From Ignavibacteria bacterium (GTDB taxonomy: Bacteria; Bacteroidota; Ignavibacteria; Kapaibacteriales; UBA4661), in contig JACVZY010000075.1 in assembly GCA_014654705.1 (NCBI GenBank), positions 1-32,025 of the forward strand: a stretch of DNA of 32,025 nucleotides, read 5' to 3'. Position 1 is the first letter of the stretch. Each line of letters opens with the position of its first letter. The notes below the pieces were generated by a model. It was not told the DNA's origin and searched no databases. It worked only from the letters and a program-made list of their open reading frames with translations. Shown here in pieces: positions 1 to 7,232 of this stretch. Both the position numbers and the translations under genes were made by a program.

Positions 1-30
1 CAGACTGGCTGCCGCTTTGATTGCTCTGAT

Positions 31-52
31 TTTTAACTTTTAATTGGCATTA
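31..52. repeat. Left copy of a 22-bp dispersed inverted repeat
   Basis: The sequence begins TTTTAACTTTTAATTGG and is matched exactly, as its reverse complement, at 31971-31992. The match stops at once on both sides. It lies in the AT-rich gap ahead of the first promoter. A 22-bp exact match across the window is far beyond chance for two random sites, so a dispersed intergenic repeat is the simplest reading. Confidence 0.7.
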
Positions 53-67
53 AAACTACGTTCTCAT

Positions 68-180
68 AGTACACGACAAAAACTCTGTACATCGCTTCAA
101 TACTCAGTTTTGCAAACAAGGGATTGTAACTCCTTGTGATGAGGCTTGGTCAGTATTTTGGCAAAAAATTGTCGTGTACT
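68..180. repeat. 113-bp segment bounded by a 12-bp perfect inverted repeat
   Basis: AGTACACGACAA at 68-79 is the exact reverse complement of TTGTCGTGTACT at 169-180. The right arm covers the -35 hexamer of the first promoter. It could be a pair of operator half-sites that act by looping, or the ends of a tiny MITE-like element. No target-site duplication is visible at its edges. Confidence 0.5.
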
Positions 181-197
181 TTGCTAGGTTCTATAAT
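169..197 (+). promoter_or_regulatory. Sigma70-type promoter for the DUF1684 gene
   Basis: TTGTCG (169-174) and a perfect TATAAT (192-197) are separated by exactly 17 nt. This predicts a transcript start near 204, about 24 nt ahead of the ATG at 228. It probably drives the rightward run that starts here. Confidence 0.65.
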
Positions 198-215
198 TTC
201 TGTATCATTCAATAC

Positions 216-220
216 AAGGA
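216..220 (+). promoter_or_regulatory. Shine-Dalgarno site that fixes the DUF1684 start
   Basis: AAGGA sits 7 nt ahead of ATG 228. The site favours this ATG over an in-frame GTG at 174, which lies upstream of the predicted transcript start. Confidence 0.65.
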
Positions 221-227
221 TAAAACT

Positions 228-1499
228 ATGAGACAACTATCACAAAACGCGGTCTTTGCCGCGCTCAGCTTATTGCTCGTTGCGTCGACGGCGCTGGCAG
301 CGCAGAAGGCGAAAAACCCTGAGCCAAGTTTTTGGACACTCACATATCTTAAAGCAAAACCCAATCAAGGTGCGCGTCTGACACATTTTCTCGAAAAAAA
401 CTGGTTAGAGTTAGACCGGATTGCTGTGGAGAAAAAGTTAATTAAACAGTATCGGCTTGTCCGCAACGCGAAAACCGACGAGCAGTACTGGGACGTGGTT
501 GTTGCTGTTGAGTACAACAATGAACTTCTGTATGACGGCATCCACGAGGAGTTTGAAACGATCCGCAGCCGCCATAAAACTGCGCTCATTGACGGTTTGA
601 ATTTCAAAGAGCTTGGCGACATCGTTAAATCGGCAACAAGCGCAGCCTTCGACGAAAATGAGGCAATCAAGCAAGCCCCTGATTATGCATACAGCGTTCA
701 GCAGTGGCGCTCGGAGCGCGAGGCTACGTTAAAAAGTGAAAATGGCTGGCTATCGTTGGCTGGTCTATTTTGGCTCAAACAAGGCGCGAATACTGTTGGT
801 GCGGACAAGAAAAACGCGGTGATTCTACCATCGGCAAATGGCGCAGTCGCCGCCCGCATTGGAACAATACAATTTGACGGCAAAACAACGAAGTTTTTGC
901 TTGAAAACGGCGTAAAAGCACGAGCAGACGGCAAGGTAATTGAAGGTGAAATCGCAATAAACAATGATGATGGGCAGCCCCCGACCATTGTTGAAATCGG
1001 CGGCATCAAATTTCATGTCGTCAAACGCGGTGCGCGGTACGGTGTACGCGTCAAAGACCCGAACAGCACTACCCGTCGCGATTTTACTGGGCTAAAATGG
1101 TTTCCGGTTAACAGCGAATTTACCATTAAGGCACGTTTTGAGACATACCCCGAGCCGAAAGAAGTGTTCGTCCCGAACATCTTGGGCGACACCAGCAGAC
1201 AGAAAAGCCCCGGTCTGCTGGTCTTTCAACTTGGGGGCAAAGAGTATCGGCTTGAACCCGTCGGCGAAGGAAAGCGGTTGTTTATTGTCTTCCGCGATTT
1301 GACCTCTCGCACCGACACCTACCAAGTCGGGCGTTTTCTGTACGCCGACGTGCCTGAGAACGGTAGCACAGTTATCCTAGATTTTAACCGTGCCGAAAAT
1401 CCGCCGTGTGCCTTCACCGAATTTGCCACTTGCCCTCTGCCGTCCGCACAAAACCAGCTTCAAGTTGCAATCCCAGCGGGCGAAAAACGGTACCATTAA
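228..1499 (+). CDS. Exported DUF1684 family protein with an extra N-terminal domain
   Basis: This 423-residue protein starts at the ATG with a good Shine-Dalgarno site. Residues 1-25 form a signal peptide ending in ALA. From about residue 150 to the end it matches DUF1684 (PF07920): an early W-x3-E-R-E, then GWLSLAGLFWLKQG, and near the C-terminus DFNRAENPPCAFTEF followed by CPLP and AGEK. The biochemical role of DUF1684 is not established. Residues about 27-140 are an added segment with alternating helices and strands, which may be a ferredoxin-like alpha/beta fold; this is inference. The stop codon is 1 nt from the next ATG, so the gene is tightly linked to the permease. Family assignment is firm, function unknown. 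Confidence 0.85.
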   Translation: MRQLSQNAVFAALSLLLVASTALAAQKAKNPEPSFWTLTYLKAKPNQGARLTHFLEKNWLELDRIAVEKKLIKQYRLVRNAKTDEQYWDVVVAVEYNNELLYDGIHEEFETIRSRHKTALIDGLNFKELGDIVKSATSAAFDENEAIKQAPDYAYSVQQWRSEREATLKSENGWLSLAGLFWLKQGANTVGADKKNAVILPSANGAVAARIGTIQFDGKTTKFLLENGVKARADGKVIEGEIAINNDDGQPPTIVEIGGIKFHVVKRGARYGVRVKDPNSTTRRDFTGLKWFPVNSEFTIKARFETYPEPKEVFVPNILGDTSRQKSPGLLVFQLGGKEYRLEPVGEGKRLFIVFRDLTSRTDTYQVGRFLYADVPENGSTVILDFNRAENPPCAFTEFATCPLPSAQNQLQVAIPAGEKRYH

Positions 1500-1525
1500 A
1501 ATGAAATCACGAAAATGAAATCACG
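1498..1525 (+). repeat. Perfect 14-bp tandem duplication over a start codon
   Basis: AAAATGAAATCACG occurs twice back to back (1498-1511 and 1512-1525). The duplication copies the first codons of the permease gene. The upstream copy reads M-K-S-R-K-stop (1501-1518), and its TGA overlaps the permease ATG as ATGA. Only the downstream ATG opens the long frame. Confidence 0.85.
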
Positions 1526-2834
1526 AGTTTTCGGCTTCCCACAAATGACTGCTTTTGTCATCGCTGCTATGATTGGCACGGGCGTATTCACGTCGCTTGG
1601 TCTTCAGGTCAAGGCAATTCCGTCTGTTCCGGCTGTCATATTGTTGTGGATTGTGGGCGGCGTTGCATCGCTCACAGGCGCACTGGCATACGCGGAATTG
1701 GGCGCAGCACACCCGCGCTCGGGCGGCGAATATCATTTGCTGGGTACGATTTACACGCCCACACTTGGCTTCATTGCTGGTGTAGCAACTCTGGTAGCGG
1801 GTTTGGCTGCACCGATTGCGCTTTCTGCGGTTGCTTTTGGGAAGTACGCACAAAATCTCATTGCCCTGCCGGAACCAGTGTTTACGGTCGGCGTGATTCT
1901 TCTTGCCACGATTGTCCACAGCGTGAATGTGCGCGTGGGTGCTACGTTACACAGCGCCGTGACGTATTTCAATGTTGCGCTCATTCTGGTTTTTATTGTT
2001 GCTGCGTTTCTTGCACCAACGCCCGCACCGTCGCTTATTCCGACGGCATACGATTTCTCGCTCATTCTTACCCCCGCCTACGCCGTATCCTTTGTGTTTG
2101 TATCGTATGCGTATTTGGGCTGGAACACGTCAGTGTATGTGATTGACGAAATCAAGGACGTACAAAAAAATCTTCCCCGCTCGGTCATTACTGGTGTCAT
2201 CGTCGTAACTGCATTGTACGTGGTCTTGAATTATTCCTTTCTGAAAGTAGCTTCTATTCAGGCATTGTCGGGCAAACTGGACGTGGGCTATATCGCCGCA
2301 CAAGGTATGTTCGCCGAGCGCGGAGCACTGGTGATGAGTGCGCTCATTGCTCTCGTGCTCTTAGCAAGTGTGAGTTCCTACGCCGTGCTGGGACCGCGCG
2401 TCTGGAATGTGATGGGCGAAGATTACACGCTTTTGCGTTTTGCTGCGGTGAAAAACAAACACGGCGTGGCGGTACGCGCCTTCTGGCTGCAAGCTGTGAT
2501 TGCGATTACGATTGTGCTGACCTCCAGCTTTGAAGCCATTTTGATTTACACGGGCTTTTTGCTGAATGTGTTCAATATGCTGGCGGTAGTCGGCGTGATT
2601 ATTTTGCGCCGCAAACACCCCGAACTCCCGCGTCCCTACAAGGTGTGGGGCTATCCTGTAACGCCACTTATCTTTGCCGCTATCAGTTTTTGGATGGCGG
2701 CATCGGTCGTTATGGAGCGTCCGAAAGAATCGCTGGCAGTGCTTGCGACCTTTGGTTTGGGCTTTGTGCTGAGTTCAAGAAGAGGTTTGCAAGCGAAGCC
2801 GACAAGCGAAGATTCACCAGAAAAACAACCCTGA
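1515..2834 (+). CDS. APC-superfamily amino-acid permease
   Basis: The 439-residue product is an inner-membrane secondary transporter of the amino acid-polyamine-organocation superfamily. Helix 1 carries the unwound substrate motif GTGVF at residues 21-25, which in this fold contacts the amino-acid backbone. The conserved stretch YAELGAAHPRSGGEYHLL follows helix 2, and about 12 hydrophobic segments are visible. The charged C-terminal tail is cytoplasmic. The substrate cannot be read from the sequence. The gene starts 15 nt after the DUF1684 stop and overlaps a five-codon ORF made by a 14-bp duplication, so translation is probably coupled to the upstream gene. Length is normal for the bacterial family. 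Confidence 0.88.
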   Translation: MKSRVFGFPQMTAFVIAAMIGTGVFTSLGLQVKAIPSVPAVILLWIVGGVASLTGALAYAELGAAHPRSGGEYHLLGTIYTPTLGFIAGVATLVAGLAAPIALSAVAFGKYAQNLIALPEPVFTVGVILLATIVHSVNVRVGATLHSAVTYFNVALILVFIVAAFLAPTPAPSLIPTAYDFSLILTPAYAVSFVFVSYAYLGWNTSVYVIDEIKDVQKNLPRSVITGVIVVTALYVVLNYSFLKVASIQALSGKLDVGYIAAQGMFAERGALVMSALIALVLLASVSSYAVLGPRVWNVMGEDYTLLRFAAVKNKHGVAVRAFWLQAVIAITIVLTSSFEAILIYTGFLLNVFNMLAVVGVIILRRKHPELPRPYKVWGYPVTPLIFAAISFWMAASVVMERPKESLAVLATFGLGFVLSSRRGLQAKPTSEDSPEKQP

Positions 2835-2874
2835 CAATACAATCTATCTTTTTTTTCAACTTTTTTCTACCGAT

Positions 2875-3528
2875 ATGCGTTTTTTTTTACTCCTCAGTTT
2901 TTTGATTATCGCCTTTGCACCCAACATTCATGCTGCCTTGCCACCTGTGGGTACTGAGCAGGACGAGCTACTGCGCGTCGTAGAGTTTTTAAGCGGCTCT
3001 TTCTCCAGCAAAGAACAGTCTGAGAAAGACTCTGCATTTTTTGAAGTGCATTTGACCATGACACCAATTTGGCAAGAACGAACGGGCGAGCATTGGCTCT
3101 ACGTAGAACAAGCGATGGCAACCGCGCTCGACAAACCCTATCGGCAACGTATTTATCGCGTTGTATGGAAAGAGAATACCCCTGTAAGCCTCGTCTATAC
3201 GCTGCCCGATAACCCTCTCAAATACGCCGGTGCTTCTAAAAATTCCACCCTGCTTGCTGGTCTGAAGCCTGAAAACCTCACCGAGCGTGATGGCTGCGCC
3301 ATTGTCCTCAAAAAACTTCCCGACGGCTCGTATCAAGGCGCTACGCAAGGGACAGGCTGCAAAAGCGATCTTCGCGGTGCTTCCTACGCCACATCGGAGG
3401 TCTTTCTGACATCGAACAGCCTCACAAGCTGGGACAGAGGATTTAATGCTGAGGGCAAGCAGGTGTGGGGTGCTGTGAAAGGTGCTTACATTTTCAAAAA
3501 AAATGTGCTTTCGGCAGGCAAGAAATAA
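2875..3528 (+). CDS. Exported CpeT/CpcT family protein
   Basis: The 217-residue protein begins with a signal peptide (residues 1-20, ending IHA). The rest matches the CpeT/CpcT family (DUF1001): MTPIWQERTGEHWLYVEQAM, then PYRQRIYRV, DGCAIVL, GCKSDLRGASYATSEV and SWDRGFNAEGKQVWG. In cyanobacteria these proteins are lyases that attach bilins to phycobiliproteins. Outside that group the family is exported and its role is unknown, so a chromophore-lyase name would over-reach here. The gene follows the permease by 40 nt on the same strand and is probably co-transcribed. The start ATG at 2875 puts the hydrophobic segment right at the N-terminus. Confidence 0.85.
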   Translation: MRFFLLLSFLIIAFAPNIHAALPPVGTEQDELLRVVEFLSGSFSSKEQSEKDSAFFEVHLTMTPIWQERTGEHWLYVEQAMATALDKPYRQRIYRVVWKENTPVSLVYTLPDNPLKYAGASKNSTLLAGLKPENLTERDGCAIVLKKLPDGSYQGATQGTGCKSDLRGASYATSEVFLTSNSLTSWDRGFNAEGKQVWGAVKGAYIFKKNVLSAGKK

Positions 3529-3568
3529 TCACAATCACAGATACTACACTGAGACTTTACAAACCATT

Positions 3569-4861
3569 ATGGACATTCTCCGCTTTATTACTGCCGGCAG
3601 CGTGGATGACGGCAAAAGTACGCTCATCGGGCGCTTGCTTTACGATAGCAAATCTATTTTGCAAGACCAATTGGAAGCAATCGAATCGCAAAGCCGCTCC
3701 AAAGCTGACGGCGAACTTGACCTCGCACTCCTGACCGACGGACTTCGTGCAGAACGCGAACAGGGCATCACGATTGACGTGGCGTACAAGTATTTTTCTA
3801 CGCCGCGCCGAAAGTTCATCATTGCCGATGCGCCGGGACACATCCAGTACACACGCAATATGGTCACAGGCGCGTCCAATTCCGACCTTGCCATTATCCT
3901 TGTGGATGCCCGTAACGGCATCATTGAGCAAACGCGGCGGCACAGCATCATTGCTTCCTTCCTCGCACTTCCGCACGTCGTTGTGGCAGTCAATAAAATG
4001 GATTTGGTCAGTTTTTCGGAGGAGCGCTTTAACGAGATTGTTACGGAATACCGCGTCATTGCTGAAACCCTTGGCTTGAAGGACGTACATTATATTCCCA
4101 TCAGTGCGCTTGGCGGCGACAACATCGTAGAGCGCTCACCAAATCTCGCGTGGTACAAAGGTGCACCGCTTTTGGAGTTTCTGGAAAACGTGGAGGTGCA
4201 AAATGATACCGACCTCACTCACCCGCGCTTTCAAGTGCAGTACGTCATTCGCCCGCAAACGGAGGATTTGCACGATTATCGCGGCTATGCTGGCATGATT
4301 TCGAGCGGCTCGTATCGCAAAGGTGATGCAGTGACGGTGCTACCCTCCGGCATACAAAGCCGCATTAAAGCCATTGAAGTTGCGGGCACGGACGCAGTGC
4401 CACACGAAGTTGAGGAAGCACACGCACCGCATAATATCATCTTGCACCTTGAGGACGACGTGGACGTGAGCCGAGGCGATACGATTGTGAGTAGCAATAA
4501 TACGCCTTCGGTTACGAACACACCTTTCAGTGAGGACTCGCCTACTGTGCAGCAAGAAATCGAAACTCTACTTTGCTGGATGGACGCAAAACCGCTCACG
4601 GTGGGTAGTAAATATCTTTTGCAACACAAAAGCCGTACTGTTCGCGCCGTTGTGCGCTCTATTGATTACAAACTGGATGTGAACACGCTCGAACGCACAG
4701 AAAATGTTGCTTCGCTGGGATTGAACGATATTGCGAAAGTATCGCTCAAGACGGCTTCCCCGCTCGTGTTCGACCGCTACGCAGACTTGCGTTCAAGTGG
4801 CGGTGCAATTTTAGTGGATGAGACTAGCTACGGCACGGTCGGGGCGTGTATGCTGCAATGA
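3569..4861 (+). CDS. cysN: Sulfate adenylyltransferase subunit 1 (CysN-type GTPase)
   Basis: CysN is the GTPase subunit that works with CysD to make adenosine 5'-phosphosulfate from sulfate and ATP in sulfate assimilation. The 430-residue product has the P-loop GSVDDGKS at residues 10-17, EREQGITID near 62-70, DAPGH at 87-91 and NKMD at 142-145, followed by EF-Tu-like beta-barrel domains. It lacks a C-terminal APS kinase (CysC) domain. I chose ATG 3569 because MDILRFITAGS is the usual start; the longer frame begins with GTG inside the previous gene. The usual partner cysD is not in this window, and the neighbours are a CpeT-like gene and a rhomboid gene. NodQ is the same family under another name. 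Confidence 0.9.
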   Translation: MDILRFITAGSVDDGKSTLIGRLLYDSKSILQDQLEAIESQSRSKADGELDLALLTDGLRAEREQGITIDVAYKYFSTPRRKFIIADAPGHIQYTRNMVTGASNSDLAIILVDARNGIIEQTRRHSIIASFLALPHVVVAVNKMDLVSFSEERFNEIVTEYRVIAETLGLKDVHYIPISALGGDNIVERSPNLAWYKGAPLLEFLENVEVQNDTDLTHPRFQVQYVIRPQTEDLHDYRGYAGMISSGSYRKGDAVTVLPSGIQSRIKAIEVAGTDAVPHEVEEAHAPHNIILHLEDDVDVSRGDTIVSSNNTPSVTNTPFSEDSPTVQQEIETLLCWMDAKPLTVGSKYLLQHKSRTVRAVVRSIDYKLDVNTLERTENVASLGLNDIAKVSLKTASPLVFDRYADLRSSGGAILVDETSYGTVGACMLQ

Positions 4862-4893
4862 TTTTCCATCAATTCCGCGAGAAAAATTAAAGT

Positions 4894-5985
4894 ATGAGCA
4901 AGACTGATTTGAAACGTATAACCATTCGACAGATGCAGTCGTGGGATGAACTCATTGATTATCCAAAACGCCCGCCATTGATTGAATATGGTTACGTTAC
5001 TTCTGGCAATGCTACAATAATACCGTGTTCGAGAGAAGAATTGGCAAAAATTTTAGATGATGAGACAATGCGCTTGCGATTTATCGCAACGCCGGAGTAT
5101 CACCATTGCATCATACCCGGCACGGATAATTTTTCGTTTGCCATTGTCCGCAATAAAACTATTCGCGTTCTTCGCAAAGCCATGGAGCGCTCAATAAGAA
5201 CGACAGTAATAGTAGCTCTCATTCTTTTTATCTCATTCGCGTCCAAAAACTTTGCTGCATTGCCATCGCGTTTCTGGCGATATTTTTTCGTTGCTTTTGG
5301 TATCGTTCCTTTAGCAACACAACTTTTTGATTTTTTCAAATTACGGAATCGCGGTCAGCAACCGTGCAAGGAAGAAACTGAACAGATAAAGTTTTTGTAC
5401 TGGCTTGGCAATAGTGGTATTTCGCGTTGGCATCTGCTCTTTCTGCCTGTTCTTCTGAGCCTTGCATTTGCATTGCAAACAATATTCGGCTCGGAAATAG
5501 TAATTTCGCACTACGGACTGGTTAAAACCGCAACCAAAAACGGAGAGGTTTGGCGTTTATTATCAGCGATATTCTTGCATGGTGGATTTTTTCATATTGT
5601 GGGAAATGTCGTATCCCTGCTGGGCTTGAGCATTATTGTACTCAAGTTCACTTCACTTCGATACCTTATAGCCTGCTTTGCTATATCTGGTATTGTGGGC
5701 AATCTCCTCAGCCTCGTTCTCTACCCCAATGTAACATCTATCGGTGCATCGGGTGGCATTATGGGGCTTCTCGGCTGGACACTTGCCCTTGCATTCCAGC
5801 TTCGTAGAATTATTCCCCATGAATTTTTGAAATCGCTGTTATTGGGCGTATTTTTTGTAGGAATTTTAGGAGCAATATGTTTCGATTTTATTGATAATGC
5901 CGGGCATTTTGGCGGCTTGGCGGCAGGTTTTTTCTTGGGTTACATACAAATACGAAATTCAAACCTTACCGCACAGCAAATCTAA
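4894..5985 (+). CDS. Rhomboid family intramembrane serine protease
   Basis: The 363-residue protein carries the rhomboid core: HGGFFHIVGN at 229-238 (the HxxxN oxyanion pair H234/N238), GASGG at 284-288 with nucleophile S286, and NAGHFGG at 335-341 with catalytic H338. All catalytic residues are present, so it should cut transmembrane substrates within the membrane. A polar N-terminal region of about 100 residues, mainly soluble, is followed by two hydrophobic segments (about 103-120 and 128-147) ahead of the six-helix core. I do not recognise the soluble part. The gene starts 32 nt after cysN on the same strand. ATG 4894 has no clear Shine-Dalgarno site. Confidence 0.9.
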   Translation: MSKTDLKRITIRQMQSWDELIDYPKRPPLIEYGYVTSGNATIIPCSREELAKILDDETMRLRFIATPEYHHCIIPGTDNFSFAIVRNKTIRVLRKAMERSIRTTVIVALILFISFASKNFAALPSRFWRYFFVAFGIVPLATQLFDFFKLRNRGQQPCKEETEQIKFLYWLGNSGISRWHLLFLPVLLSLAFALQTIFGSEIVISHYGLVKTATKNGEVWRLLSAIFLHGGFFHIVGNVVSLLGLSIIVLKFTSLRYLIACFAISGIVGNLLSLVLYPNVTSIGASGGIMGLLGWTLALAFQLRRIIPHEFLKSLLLGVFFVGILGAICFDFIDNAGHFGGLAAGFFLGYIQIRNSNLTAQQI

Positions 5986-6026
5986 AGAATACAATACATC
6001 ACTTTGACAACCATTTTTTCAAACAG

Positions 6027-7223
6027 ATGAATACTGCATCACATCTCACTTCTTCCACCCTCACTCACCTCGAATGTAGCATGACGGGCGAACGCTACGA
6101 TGCCGACCAAGTGTGGAATCTTAGTCCGACAGCGCAGCGTCCGCTTCTTGCCCGCTACGACCTCGCCAAAGCTGCACAAACACTCACGCGAGAGAGTCTC
6201 AAAGAGCGCCGAAAAGACCTCTGGCGCTACGAGGAAGTTCTGCCTGTGCGCGAACGCAAAAATATTGTCTGCCTTTCCGAAGGCGGTACGCCACTTGTCC
6301 ATGCCGAACGGCTTGGGAAGCAGATTGGGTGCGCAGCAACGTTTATCAAAGATGAATCGCCGAACCCAACGGGCAGCTTCAAAGCGCGTGGTCAAGCAGT
6401 CGCCGTCAGCCGTGCACTGGAATTGGGCGTAAAAACACTCGCCATTCCCAGTGCTGGCAATGCCGGAGGTGCAATGAGCGCATACGCCGCCGCAGCCGGA
6501 CTGCCCGCGCACGTGTTTATGCCTGCGGACGTGCCACTTGCATTCCGCGCCGAGTGCAATGCTTTCGGTGCACATCTGACGCTTGTGAACGGCCTTATCA
6601 ATGACTGTGGTGCAAAAGTCCGCGAGGGTGTAGCAGCACACGGTTGGTTCGACGTGAGCACACTCAAAGAGCCGTACAGACTGGAAGGTAAAAAAACGAT
6701 GGGCTACGAACTCGGCGAGCAGATGAATTGGGAATTGCCCGACGTGATAATCTATCCCGCAGGCGGCGGAACGGGACTCATTGGGCTGTGGAAAGCATTT
6801 GCCGAAATGGAAGAATTGGGTTTGCTTCCGAAAGGCAGCAAACGCCCACGTATGGTCACCGTCCAAAGCACAGGCTGTGCGCCGATTGTGAAGGCGTTCC
6901 ATGACGGCAACGAACACGCTCCGCTTTGGGAAGGCGCAAAAACGATTGCCGACGGGCTGCGCGTACCCGTGGCGGTAGGAGATTTCCTGATGATTCGCGC
7001 TATGAAAGAAAGCGGTGGCACTGCGCTCGCCATACGCGACGAAGACATGATGGAATACTCCAACATGATTGCCCGTACAAGCGGCATCTTTCCTGCTCCC
7101 GAAGGTGGTGCTTGCTTGGCGGCACAGGTGGAACTACTCAAACAAGGCTGGATAAAGCCCGACGAAACGGTTGTACTCTTCAATACCGGTACGGGATTGA
7201 AGTACGCGCATTTGTGGGGATAG
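6027..7223 (+). CDS. thrC: Threonine synthase
   Basis: This PLP enzyme converts O-phospho-L-homoserine to threonine in the last step of threonine synthesis. The 398-residue product has the PLP-lysine motif PTGSFKARG with K119, the SAGNAGGAMSAYAA loop that binds the substrate backbone, and a phosphate-binding glycine loop PAGGGTGLIGLWKA. The N-terminus (LECSMTGERYDADQVWNLSP) resembles the short zinc-knuckle-like lead of plant-type threonine synthases. Length fits the class of about 400 residues. A threonine dehydratase is less likely given this N-terminal segment. The gene ends in TAG 9 nt from the end of the convergent chemotaxis gene, and no terminator hairpin is evident between them. Confidence 0.88.
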   Translation: MNTASHLTSSTLTHLECSMTGERYDADQVWNLSPTAQRPLLARYDLAKAAQTLTRESLKERRKDLWRYEEVLPVRERKNIVCLSEGGTPLVHAERLGKQIGCAATFIKDESPNPTGSFKARGQAVAVSRALELGVKTLAIPSAGNAGGAMSAYAAAAGLPAHVFMPADVPLAFRAECNAFGAHLTLVNGLINDCGAKVREGVAAHGWFDVSTLKEPYRLEGKKTMGYELGEQMNWELPDVIIYPAGGGTGLIGLWKAFAEMEELGLLPKGSKRPRMVTVQSTGCAPIVKAFHDGNEHAPLWEGAKTIADGLRVPVAVGDFLMIRAMKESGGTALAIRDEDMMEYSNMIARTSGIFPAPEGGACLAAQVELLKQGWIKPDETVVLFNTGTGLKYAHLWG

Positions 7224-7232
7224 ACCGGCACG

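Noticed and set aside
2875-3528. Evidence for phycobilisomes from a CpeT-like gene
   Set aside because: Exported family members occur in non-photosynthetic bacteria, and no phycobiliprotein gene is present.
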